The translations under genes and the position numbers were made by a program. This document shows, in pieces, positions 37,701 through 47,712 of a DNA stretch of 64,000 nucleotides. Each line of letters opens with the position of its first letter. Positions within the stretch are counted from its first letter, which is position 1. The notes below the pieces were generated by a model. That model did not search any database. It saw only the letters and a list, made by a program, of their open reading frames with translations, and had not been told where the DNA came from. Source of the stretch: Marchantia polymorpha subsp. ruderalis (lineage: Eukaryota > Streptophyta > Marchantiopsida > Marchantiales > Marchantiaceae); NCBI GenBank assembly GCA_037833965.1, contig AP031354.1:23166001-23230000 (forward strand), written 5' to 3'.

Positions 37701-40700
37701 AGATATTGCTACCGACAATACTACGCCCAGCGACCTCGTAGTATTTGCTAGTCATTGCTTGATGAGCAGTTTTTAATAGTCAATCTTGGGTGAACGTATT
37801 GAAACCTGGTTTAAGAAAATGAAATTCTTGAATTCAGGAAATATACTCAATCAAATTACCTGGACAATTCAAACTTGGAGAAGGAAAGCCTGAAAACCAG
37901 AACCAGGCCATTGTTTTTACTCGCGGTGATGCTTGTCAAACCATCGATATGAATCAGGTATCATACCCTTGGACATTTTTCGTTCTCATTTTCTGAGAGC
38001 TACCCCTTTCTTTGATCTGGAACATATGTAGGAACCGAGATTGCCCGAAAGTTGGGCTCATCGGCTGTTTGAATGACTGCTACTAATTATCCCTCTGTCA
38101 TTTCAAGCAGAGATCCTTACTTTTGTTGTGGATTATAGATGTATCAGCTGAAACCTACTTATCATACGAGTGTCTTACTGCTGGACTCTTTTACGAACAC
38201 TATCATTCTCACCGATTTTGATCTGATATTATTGCTACAGGACAACTACTTTGAAGAGGCATTTAAGATGCGAAATTTGTTGGAGGAGTTCAACTCCACT
38301 GACAGTCTACGAAGGCCCACCATACTTGGAATACGTGAACATGTTTTCACTGGAAGGTATTGATTATTGTGAGTCTATGTTTTCGGAACTTGCTGTCATT
38401 ATTTTTTGCAAATTCGTTGTTATCTAAGATCACCTCAGCTAAGCATTCACTTCGCTGTCTGTGCAGTGTGTCCTCGCTCGCCTGGTTTATGTCACAACAA
38501 GAGACGAGTTTTGTGACCCTTGGTCAGCGAGTCTTGGCACGCCCTCTGAAGTAAGTGCACTTACATGTACTTTTGCATAACAACATTACGGCCTGCATGA
38601 AGTCGACTTCAACAGCTGTAAAACTTGCTGTTTTCTTCATAGATTTAAAGATTCCAGGATTTGTTGGAGACTTTTTGTGTGCTTACTCTTCGTCAAATGG
38701 TTGTGTTCAGGGTGCGAATGCATTACGGTCACCCAGATGTATTCGACAGAATCTTCCACATCACTCGTGGGGGTATTAGCAAAGCTTCCAGAACGATCAA
38801 TATCAGTGAGGACATCTACGCAGGTAATCAACTTAGTAAATCTCGTATCCTATAGAGAGGCATTTGATGTTAATGCTTTTTGGATGTGACTAAGAATGCC
38901 CGTGTTTATTTCACATCCTTGTATATTATGGCTTCATGAGTCTCCTCCTTTGTCGGTTCAAAGATGTGTATGAACAGAAGTGACTGAAATCAGGTGATTT
39001 CATACTGACCTATTGACAGGAAGGTGACTTTGAAAGTGCACAAAGCTGAACTGGAAGAGAACTGATTCCCATTGTTTTCTCAAAACAGGTTTCAACTCCA
39101 CCCTCCGTCAAGGAAATATTACCCATCATGAGTACATTCAGGTTTGTGGTCTGGATTTTTATGTGAAAGTGTGTGTTCGCACTTTGACCATGCTCTGATG
39201 ACTGCATGTTCATAGTTGGGATGATGCCTTTCAGTATTGACCAGTTTTTTTTGACATTTTTATTTTAACTTAGCCCTATCATTCTCACATTGCGGATGGA
39301 TTTCTTCGTAATTTCTCCTTTTCAGGTTGGCAAAGGACGTGATGTCGGTCTTAATCAAATTGCAATGTTCGAAGCAAAAGTTTCCAGTGGAAACGGTGAG
39401 CAAATTCTCAGCAGAGATGTGTTCCGGCTGGGTCAGCTCTTTGACTTCTTTCGTATGTTCTCCTTCTTCTACACCTCAGTGGGTTACTACATCACCACGC
39501 TGGTAAGTTTATAACTCTGTCGTTGTAAGGTATTTCTTAGGTAGATTGGAGGTTTGATCTTAGATTTATCTCCGCAGTGCCGTAGATGCCCTCACAACCA
39601 TTGTAGATCATTGTAACACGTTATATGTACACATCATTTTTACTATGCACATCCAAAAAGTTGTTAGCGTTCTGTCTCTTGAATCACTGGCCCCAAAGTT
39701 CGTGAATATTTACTAAAGGCCACCTTATTGAGATGGCCTTCAGCACAGTTATCTTCCTACGCGAACTTGAAGAAGATTTCGTGGCTGATTGAGTCTTGCA
39801 AGTGAATGGAATTTGACGAAAAGATTTTTTTCCAGATGACAACCTTGGTCGTGTACGCGTTTCTGTACGGGAAAGTATACCTGGTGAGTCCCAGAACCAG
39901 TTGTATAATTTCTGTTTTGTTGTAAAGCATAAGCGGACCTCTTATTTTTGAAATACATCAGCCTTTTCATTCTGTTTTCAAAAGCGCTAGACGACTGAAT
40001 TCGGTTCACTTGAGAAACAATATTCTTTCCTCATCTTGTTCTTTTGTTTGAGCAGGCTCTTTCCGGAATGGACAGGCAATTACAAGATTTTGCTGATATC
40101 AACAACAATAAAGCTCTGGAGTCAGCCCTCAACACCCAGTTCTTGCTGCAAATTGGTGTCTTCACAGCTATCCCAATGATAATGAATTTTATCCTAGAGC
40201 AAGGAGTTTTGAAGGTAAGCTCTACTGTTACGCAGATATATCCATTTGCTTCCAGTATGAGTAACAAAGTGATCAACAGTCGACGGTTTTGCGGAAAAGA
40301 ACTGTCCTAACACTAGCTTTGTATCTTATGACAGGCCGTCATCAGCTTTTTAACTATGCAGCTCCAACTCTGTTCCGTGTTCTTCACCTTTTCGCTTGGG
40401 ACGAAAACGCACTTCTTTGGCAGAACAGTACTTCATGGAGGTGCCAAGGCAAGCAGCCTGTTAGCCTCCTCCGAAAAATGCTTTGTAATCAGGACTTGAT
40501 GTCTGTGCCGTAGATTGGTATAGCTGGAAGTCTTGTTGTGCATGAACAAGCTCATAAACATTTCTCTTTTCCTCTACCCATTTCACAGTATCGGGCTACT
40601 GGACGAGGGTTCGTGGTTCAACATATCTCATTTGCAGATAATTATCGTCTGTACTCTCGGAGTCACTTCAATAAAGCGTAAGTTGTTTTTACTTAAACTG

Positions 40701-42786
40701 CTTGTGATGTATATTGTGACTTTGCTGTAGTCTTCGCACTTCTATATGACAGGCAGAGACGAGTATTAGCAGATGATATATATATATATATATCTACTTT
40801 AAGCTTTTGAGTTCATCTGCCTTGCATATCGTATACTTATAATAGATTGACTGCAGATTAGAGATTTCTATGCTGCTCATCACGTACCTGTCGTATGGGG
40901 AAGACAATAGAGGAGTCTCCTACATTCTGCTTTCTTTCAGCAGTTGGTTCATGGCGCTGTCATGGCTCTTCGCTCCATACATATTCAATCCTGCCGGGTT
41001 CGAGTGGCAAAAGTAAGAGCATCCACTAGTTCATCTATTGTGTTAGTACATGTATGTTTCAGTGACGTAATTCATATTTTGTACAGTAGAAATCTGGACT
41101 TGGATCATTAATCCTGACGTGATCTTGTATATTGGTTTCATTCAGGACTGTTGAGGATTTCGACGATTGGACCAATTGGCTATTCTACAAAGGAGGCATT
41201 GGAGTCAAGGACAATGAAAGTTGGGAATCCTGGTGGGAATCCGAGCAGGTTAGACGCCGAAACATCTGTCCTGTTTAACGTATGTCATTTCTCCAGTCGA
41301 TTTGCGAGAGAGTCTTGTTATCTGGGTCCTAACATGATCCCTCTCTTTACTCTCCTTGAATGATTGCAGGAACACATTCGTACTCTTCGTGGACGATTCT
41401 GGGAGATAGTGTTAAGTCTGCGTTTCTTTTTCTTCCAATATGGAGTCGTGTACTCACTCCAAGTTTCGGGAACATCTACCAGCTTATCGGTAGGCCATCT
41501 TTATCAACGAGGTTGATGTTTTCAAGCTCGCATGGTCTTCAGTATGTATGATTTCTAGCACTTCTGTCATCGCAGTTTTTGAGAAGAAATAGTACGAGTT
41601 TGGGACTTGATGTTTGGCTGACGAATTGTGGAGTCGTTGTACCCTGAGCTAGTTTTTATTGACTGTGTTTGCCATCCTTTGTCCTATACGACGAGGGAGC
41701 GAGTATACACCGGTGCTCCATTATGGGAAAAAGTCGTATAATATCCATGCGCTTTCCCTGTTGTTTTTGCTTGACGCCTGTGTTTTGCCTCCTGATCATG
41801 ATGGATGATGTCTTGCGTGCAGATATATGGGTACTCCTGGCTTGCGTTCTTCATTATGATCGTCTTATTCCAGGTGCGTACAAGCATCTTCCGCTGATGT
41901 TGAATACATTTAGTACATGTTCTCCAAATTACGTGCTTCATAATAGCCTAAGATACCAACTTTTTCTACCCCAGAATGGTGATGCCACGCTTTACGGTAC
42001 TCAGAACTTGAGTTTCTTCCAATGTGCGCGCTCCCTAGGCTCTGTAGAGTGAGAGAAGAGATTTTAAACGTCATCGGAAGTGCTGATTTTTCAAAACGCT
42101 TGAGTTTTAATATTTTGACCTTGTTTGTTGGGGCAGATCTTTACTTTTACAAACAAATCGTCTGTCAAGTTCCAACTTTTCTTGAGGCTTTTCCAAGGGG
42201 GCCTCTTTCTGGCTTTAATTGCCTCTATCGCCGTGACGATCGCCTTCACATCGTTGAGTGTCGGTGACTGCTTTGCAATGTTGCTGGTCTTTATTCCCAC
42301 CGGCTGGGGTGTCCTTTCTGTGAGTATATTTCGAAGTGTAGACCTTTGATACGAATTACGGAAAACTTCCTGTATAGGCCTGAGAACTGTAGCAATTCTG
42401 CCATGAGAATTCTTTGCTGTTGATGGCTTGCGTTGAGGTTGATTTTACATTAGTAAATAGAACTTGTGGACTCGTTATGTGATTAGGAGTTCACTATTTG
42501 CCGCCGAGGGTTCTTTGACTGTAAAATACGTCGCGGTTGTTTCTTACAGATTTGTCAAGCTTTGAGGCCGATCTTGGAGCCGCTGGGTGCTTGGAACGCC
42601 GTCCGTTCTGGTTTCAGATTATATGACGCGATGATGGGCGCGGTCATCTTCACTCCCATTGCCATCCTCTCTTGGTTCCCCTTCGTGTCTACTTTCCAGA
42701 CGAGGCTTGTATTCAATCAAGCTTTCAGTCGTGGTTTGGAGATATCTCTCATCCTTGCCGGAAATCGACCTAATGCTAGTACCTAG
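22272..42786 (+). CDS. GSL8/10: Callose synthase (1,3-beta-glucan synthase), GSL8/GSL10 clade
   Basis: A plasma-membrane enzyme that polymerises glucose from UDP-glucose into callose. Members of this clade act at cell plates, plasmodesmata and in gametophyte development. I trace about 52 exons that join in phase to 1958 codons, close to the about 1900 aa typical of the family. The exon lists are in the block entries that follow. The many-exon structure itself marks the GSL8/GSL10 branch, since other GSL branches include genes with very few introns. Motifs include LDPQSEGRGVLQFKTGLMSV in exon 2, LLIWGEAANLRFLPECLCYI in exon 9, RGQTLARTVRGMMYYKKAL across exons 33-34, the UDP-glucose-associated RxTG as RATG in exon 46, and the C-terminal WFPFVSTFQTRLVFNQAFSR. 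The first in-frame ATG (22272) was taken as start. One intron is GC-AG, and one small region (exons 22-24) is uncertain. No broken exon was seen, so the gene looks functional. Confidence 0.95.
23155..23440. other. GC-richer insert-like segment in callose synthase intron 1
   Basis: Within the 1.5-kb intron 1, this stretch is richer in CpG than the surrounding intron. Its ends read roughly as imperfect inverted repeats (gtcgccaaaag at the left, ctctttggcggggc at the right). It could be a small non-autonomous DNA transposon, but I found no clear target duplication and no coding capacity. Confidence 0.3.
29233..32727 (+). other. GSL8/10: Callose synthase exons 13-21: first transmembrane cluster
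   Basis: Exons: 29233-29370, 29662-29764, 30792-30915, 31096-31282, 31580-31632, 31978-32038, 32246-32324, 32438-32487, 32641-32727. The translation alternates strongly hydrophobic stretches (for example SAFWIFVLACKFSFSYYF and LIVLGSYTGAQVVVTLLM) with the conserved loops FVEHRTGFHVYHSFHRLW and DRYFVGRGLYERTRDYAG. It corresponds to the first membrane-spanning cluster. Exon 21 begins after tattag at 32641, giving WYTVVSAIVGGLDGARARLG, a family signature. Intron 14 is 1027 nt. Confidence 0.88.
32892..35411 (+). other. GSL8/10: Callose synthase exons 22-30: start of the central cytoplasmic loop
   Basis: Exons: 32892-32973 (donor GTCGAG, weak), 33046-33139, 33227-33254, 33632-33729, 33878-33959, 34225-34391, 34722-34842, 35072-35169, 35321-35411. 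Exons 22 and 25 hold the conserved SMLRKRFSSFPEAFATNLVS and FAPMWNEIINCLREEDYI. Between them, exons 23-24 encode about 40 residues that I cannot match to the family from memory. Their phases fit, but the boundaries are the least certain part of the gene. An alternative donor for exon 22 (GTAAGT at about 32984) breaks the frame with the acceptors I tried. Confidence 0.7.
35533..35560. repeat. 11-bp hairpin in callose synthase intron 30
   Basis: taccctcaagt (35533-35543) and its exact reverse complement (35550-35560) flank the loop CTACGA. It lies entirely within the intron between exons 30 and 31. Confidence 0.85.
35676..40448 (+). other. GSL8/10: Callose synthase exons 31-45: glucan synthase catalytic region
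   Basis: Exons: 35676-35836, 35997-36106, 36287-36421, 36552-36614, 36828-36999, 37240-37372, 37838-37957, 38241-38356, 38467-38550, 38711-38823, 39089-39141, 39326-39502, 39836-39883, 40056-40214, 40335-40448. This is the glucan synthase family domain on the cytoplasmic face. Recognisable blocks are RRRMEFFANSLFMDMP, ENEDGISILFYLQKIFP, KFTYVVTCQIYGQQKE, GKPENQNQAIVFTRGD, RRPTILGIREHVFTGSVSSL, ETSFVTLGQRVLARPLKVR and VGKGRDVGLNQIAMFE. Exon 45 ends ggtgccaag followed by GCAAGC, so intron 45 uses a GC donor. Confidence 0.9.
36671..36766. repeat. Short AT minisatellite in callose synthase intron 34
   Basis: About four imperfect repeats of a 22-25 bp unit of the type gtatatggatataagtatat occupy nearly half of this 213-nt intron. 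They are bounded by gtataaacgtatg on one side and gtatataaacgtatcc on the other. Confidence 0.7.
40589..42786 (+). other. GSL8/10: Callose synthase exons 46-52: UDP-glucose motif and C-terminal membrane cluster
   Basis: Exons: 40589-40677, 40857-41012, 41146-41248, 41370-41489, 41823-41873, 42137-42319, 42550-42786. Exon 46 carries YRATGRGFVVQH with the RxTG motif implicated in UDP-glucose binding. The rest is a set of hydrophobic helices separated by LFAPYIFNPAGFEWQKTVED and ESWWESEQEHIRTLRGRFWE. The protein ends AGNRPNAST, in line with the family's usual AGN-N-x-T end. Stop at 42784-42786. Confidence 0.92.
40775..40793. repeat. AT dinucleotide repeat in callose synthase intron 46
   Basis: A run of about nine AT units in the 179-nt intron between exons 46 and 47. 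Confidence 0.85.
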
Positions 42787-44667
42787 ATGCCAAGAAATGT
42801 CATATCAGGTCTCGAAGAAACTGTTAGCTAGGGTTGACAGATACGTATTGGCAGCGGCGCAGCAAGGTTGTAAGGTGTTCATCGGAGATAGTTTAGTCAG
42901 GAATGTAACAAATACAATTTTGCGAGCTACCTGTTCCGATCTGCCGAAGGTACTCGTTTGAAGGTCATTTAGAAGACAAGGCTGGACTTGGATTCAGTGC
43001 CTGGTGTAGATCAAAAGCAAAGTATTCTCTGCTGTGGTGGCTATATTCTTTTGTATAGGAAGAGGTTTTTGTTGTCTCCTCGGAATGTGATTTTTTTTAT
43101 GAAGGGATGAATGGAAATTGATAAAGTTGAGATAGGTATTTTCCCTTCGGTGGCACCTGGATGTACCAAGACATGTCTGTACAGTAATGGTTTCGTGTTT
43201 CATCCAGATTCCTAACAACCGTCCATATAGTATCGGTACAAGCCTAGTGTCTTTGTATGTCGCAGTGTGATGTGTAAATAATTATCGCCATCCTAGGGAA
43301 GGTCAGGAAGAAAGCGTTTTCCTACATTTTCGAAGCTGTAAATGAATCTGGATATTCTCTTTGATGAATTGAGAAGATTGTGCTTCAGATGTATGAGGAA
43401 GATGTAGCGGAATATTATTAGCCCCCAAGACCTGTCCAAGCAAATTCTCTCACCGATTCTTGAAAATATTTCTTATTTAATCGTTAGTGGAACGAAATAT
43501 GGGAAACGCTCATTATTTTCGACATTATATATTATTACGATTGAGATTATTACAGTTTAAGTCCATTCTTTAACGTGAGGTTTGATATTTTCTATCGTGT
43601 GTAGTACAACGAGTTCTCTTGACTGACTCGCACATCAGAATTGTTTTTCGCAACAGTCAATATGTTGGGAAAGTGCTCTTGCAACATATGACATGCATGC
43701 TTAGCGTTACCAACTTCTATCACACAAGTTACAAGTACACTTCACACAAAGATGCCGAAATATGAATACAAGTTTTCCTTTGAGAACATTTTGAAGTTCT
43801 TATTCACTAAAGCCAAATCTTGTACTATATCAAACCCTACAGTCGTAACTTTCGTTTCGATTCTTCATCGCAATTCAATTTTAGCAGTTGTGAAGTTCAC
43901 TGTTTACACAATGTATGTATCTTGTTATCACAATGGGTAAACCATAGATACCGTTGGTGCAAAGAACGGAATTATGAAAACACGATCTTCACATATGATT
44001 TACTTGCATTACATTACGCGAAAAGAAGATGTAGTCATAAGTGAAACAGAATTTTCTCACTGTACTATTTACAGTGTTTGAAGATGTGATATGTCTCTTA
44101 CATCCATTTGTTAACAATATGGTTTCTAATTTTAGATGAATCTGACAAAGATGTGTGAGATTCATCGTGTAGGTCACTTATAATGCTGTGTTTGAATTTT
44201 GTTTTCTGGGAATGTGTACCTTTGAATGCCTTGATCAGCAAAAGATCGCGGAATGTAATACAGCTTTCGCTAAGTTTCAAGTATTTCAAAATTACAAACG
44301 AGAGTTTGTGTTTTCTACTTGAAAGTTAGTCTACGCATTCAAATAGAGCAAATTTGATTGCAGCATGACTTTGTGTTTTCAAAGAGCATAAGATATGCTT
44401 AGTGGTTGCACAATTATATAATTTCGTGAAAGTATTCCCAAACTGCATAGATTTTTGTGTAGGACAGTGTTCATCATATTTTAGAACTAGGTTAAGAATC
44501 AACCTTGAAAAAATCTTCAATTTGTAAAGTTAATCTAACAACATTAAACATTATGACTTGTTACAAGTTTTTTAAGCACAAAAGATATTATATCTGTAGA
44601 ATTTTGGTATTGGAAAGATATATAATAATGCTATATCATCATAAAAAACTTAAATATATCATATTAA
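42787..44667. other. 3' flank of callose synthase and AT-rich spacer
   Basis: The start of this stretch should hold the 3' UTR. TGTAAATAA near 43274 is a possible polyadenylation region, but no classic AATAAA is clear. The DNA becomes AT-rich after about 43400 and contains only short random open frames. Nothing else is recognised before the U6-like sequence. Confidence 0.5.
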
Positions 44668-44747
44668 CATATCATAAATTGGAACCATAGGAGAAGATTA
44701 GCATGGCCAAAAAATGACAAGCACAAATCGAGAAATGGTACAATTGA
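44668..44747 (+). pseudogene. Degenerate U6 spliceosomal snRNA copy
   Basis: The segment matches U6 over its most conserved parts in order: aaattggaacc, then gagaagattagcatggcc, then a shortened middle (aaaaaatgacaagcac instead of the usual longer GC-rich stretch), then acaaatcgagaaatgg. The ACAGAGA box is altered (ATAGGAGA). The catalytic AGC triad region (ATTAGCATGG) is kept. The 5' stem-loop cannot be found, and about 11 nt of the internal stem-loop are missing. No upstream sequence element, clear TATA box or terminal T run is visible. It is therefore most likely a retroposed or decayed copy rather than an active gene. It lies about 270 bp before the RRP15-like start codon. Confidence 0.8.
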
Positions 44748-45017
44748 TTCAGGAAGGGTGTATTGGGGAAAGGTGAATCCTATTGTGCACAGCTGCGACG
44801 GGGACGCATTCGTTTGGGACCGTTGGGAGTCGGGGCCTGCAACAGAGAGGAGTCGGAGATCGTCTGCGCTCGAAGGCTGGTCGGTCGAGACAGACGCACT
44901 ACACGTCCAGAGCCTAAACCCCCACTAGGGTTTAGTAGACAATTCGGTCTGCGCATCGAGGACAGGGAGCGAGCACGGCGGACACGGATTTTGCAGAATT
45001 CGGCAGATATTGCAGCA
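44748..45017 (+). promoter_or_regulatory. Promoter and 5' leader of the RRP15-like gene
   Basis: GC content rises at about 44790. The frame of the coding exon is open back to 44763 without an ATG, so this is probably untranslated leader. No TATA box or other element is evident. Confidence 0.4.
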
Positions 45018-47712
45018 ATGGGGAAGAGGAAGCCCGAGGATGATTTGGAATCGGAGGAAGAGGAAGACGACGATGATGTGGTAGAAGTCAGCGGGGACGA
45101 GGACGAGGATGACGATGGGGAGGAGGATTCGGAGTCGGGCGACGACGAGGATGATGAGGATGAGGACGACGAGGACGATGATGACGACGATGACGAGGAT
45201 GATGAGGGAAGCGATAGTGAAGGCGAGGACGAAGAGGAGAACGATGGTCAGGCTGATTTCGACGACGGGCTTAGTGGAAGTGACTTTGATGATGACCTTA
45301 TTCAGGACGATGAGTTCGAAGGCGTTAGTGGCAGTGACATCAGCGATGGAGAAGCTGAGGGCCAGGAAGATGCGAATGGGGCGGAGATGGGTGAAGAAAA
45401 AGTGGAGCAAAAAGGTGGCATAGGAGGAGCCTTTGGCCGGGCTTTTAGTAGTATTATGAACAAGAAGGTTCCGAAATCAGAGCTCACTCATTCTTTGGTT
45501 AGTTTCCACCCTCGTCCTTCAATGTCTTGAGAACGCTGTGCAAATCTCTGCAAATTCGTGACTTCTTTCAAAAATTCGAAACTTCTGTGATTCCCCTGCC
45601 GCTTTGTAATGTGCAAATATTGGCTGCCCGACTTTTATCCTATCAATGCTTGCATATTCATCGTAGAGGCTGATGAAACATTATGAGTCGTTCCTCACAG
45701 CGACTCGCAATTTATCAGCCACATTGGCTGGATGAGTTTGTAACATGTTCTACCTGTACGTTTTGTGTTTTCCTGCGTTTTGTGTTTTCCTCAATTTATT
45801 ACTCCGTAGATGATCTACAAGGACCTCAAATTTACTAGGAAAGGTCGCAGCACAGGCTTTGTCAGTGCTTTTGATTCTCAGGTTGTTCTGTCTTATCTAC
45901 ACCTTCTTCTAACCTTGAGACGGAATCTGGGGTTCGAATAATCTGAAAACGGTATTGTGGTGACGCTTTTATAACACTCACTTGGTGACCCAGTAGTTTG
46001 TTGTAGAAATTACGTGGAAATTAAATCTTGACTTGCTTTAGCTGTTGCAAGTCAGCAGTTATCGAGTTGGAACTCGTTATAATTAGTTAGCAATTAGGCG
46101 AATATTAGGTAACAAGCGAGGAGATTGTTTATATTGAGATGCATCTGCCTACATCGAAAGGAATATCTTTAGAGGTTTTGAAATGTTTGAGGTAAACGTG
46201 TTGTGATCACAGGGTCCAGTGCTAGCTGAGCGCAAGCAACTCCTGGTGAAGAAGCTCGAAGAAGAAGAGAACGAGAGAAAGAAGAAGACCGATGTCAAGA
46301 AGAGAAAACGTGAGGTAAGGTTTTGTAAACCTTCTTTCTGCACTGTCAGGTGGCTGATCCACTGTCGAATCGTATTGGTGCTATCAGGGATTCTTGTTGA
46401 TCTCTACCCTTAGATTAGCCCTGATCTTGTTAAAATTGGCTTTCGATTTAGCCTACTGAAACGGGATTTTGTGTATTACTTTGGCCTCTGTATCTACCCC
46501 GGTGCTAAAATTTTGACCAAAATTCATGTTCTCCAACAGGAGCGGGAGAAGGGACACAGTATACCTCAAACTTACATGGATCCTAAAGAAAAAGCTCTTA
46601 TAAAACTGGCTACGACTGGAGGTTTGCCTCAAAAACTCCTCACCATTAGTGGTAGTGTCAGGTTTCTGTACACCTGCTAAATATTTAGCTTGATGTGTTA
46701 CGAATTCTCCTGCTGTGATTTTCTTCTCAGGGCTTGTATTGTTGCTAATCGATTGTGATGTTTGTGTTCACTCTCGGGCGATCTTCGACACAACACTCAA
46801 TGGGACCACAGTTGTACGTCTCTTTAATGCTGTAAGATTCTTATTCTAGATTTCAGCTTTCGATAAGCTAACTTAAACCGCATTGCCTTCAATAAAAAAC
46901 GCCAAGTATAATGTCGTTGCTGAATAAACCCCTTAGTTGATTTTGTAATAATACGCAGCTTCGTTGGGTTTTCTCTCTGTAGTAGCCATCTAGGTCTATG
47001 TTGGACGTGTGAAAGCTGCCATTGTGATATTTGCTCATTGTTTTGGTTCTGAATGGTTTGTAGGTAAGCAAAGCTCAAAAGGTGCAAGCAGACGCGGATA
47101 TATCATCGAGCAAATCTGCTAAAGGTGATTTGTCACCTGTTGAAGATTGACATCAACTCTTCTCACTCGTCTCCACTTTTTCTGGAAGTTCAAGAAGAGT
47201 ATCCTGTATCAAGTGCTTTTGTCATTTACATACTTTTGTTGGACCCTTAACAGCAACGTGGAAACAGAGCAAGCAAGCATTTATGACGCAATTAAGGGGT
47301 GGTCCCAAGGACGAGACAAGACCTGTTGGGGGTCCGGAGAAAGTAAGAATGTCAAACATTGGACCTGCACGTCTTCTTCTTTGTATATCAAAGTAGCGTA
47401 GAATGTCTTGCAGCTTATGTTGGAGTTTTATACATCCAGCTTGTTAGTTCCAACTCTTGGTTACAGTGGCTAAGAATCTGCAGAAGCATCCTTCACTCTG
47501 AAGATTCTAGAGTATCAGTTTGTTTTATTTTTCTCCACATTCTTCGATAAATCTCTTCTGACACTGTTTGACGTTCCACCGTAATTATCTTTCCTTTTCT
47601 ACAGAGTGCAGAAGAGGAAGAGGCTGGCTGGTCAGCATTGAAAGATGACTTCATGTTGGGAACGGCAAAGATGAAAGACTGGGACAAAAATCCTGAAGAT
47701 GTAGCCGTATGA
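45018..47712 (+). CDS. RRP15: RRP15-like pre-60S ribosomal RNA processing protein
   Basis: Rrp15 family proteins are nucleolar factors needed to mature large-subunit rRNA (27S processing in yeast). Proposed exons: 45018-45497, 45810-45881 (candidate), 46213-46314, 46540-46621, 46812-46831, 47064-47124, 47254-47342, 47605-47712, giving 337 aa, or 313 aa without the second exon. Residues of about 10-110 are almost wholly Asp/Glu/Ser, typical of nucleolar proteins. The family core follows: GGAFGRAFSSIMNKKVPKSE, GPVLAERKQLLVKKLEEEEN, a basic linker ending KKRKRE, then the hallmark EKALIKLATTGVVRLFNAVS. The usual C-terminal QSKQAFMTQLRGG block is present. The start is the first ATG in the open frame. 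Exon 5 is only 20 nt. Confidence 0.88.
45810..45881 (+). other. RRP15: Candidate 72-nt cassette exon in the RRP15-like gene
   Basis: This segment has an acceptor (ccgtag) and a donor (cag|gttgtt), is a multiple of three, starts and ends in phase 0 and has no stop. Its 24 residues (starting MIYKDLKFTRKG) would be inserted immediately before the conserved GPVLAERKQ motif, where other RRP15 proteins as I remember them have no insertion. It may be an alternative exon or a chance open segment. Confidence 0.45.

Noticed and set aside
44925..45410. 161-codon open frame antisense to the RRP15-like first exon
   Set aside because: It is the mirror of the GAN acidic repeat and gives a hydrophobic low-complexity peptide. 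The plus strand encodes the recognised protein.
45665..45725. Possible box C/D or hairpin snoRNA in RRP15 intron 1 (ggctgatgaaac ... atcagcc)
   Set aside because: A box C-like TGATGA is present, but there is no box D (CTGA) near the 3' end, and the stem is short and interrupted.
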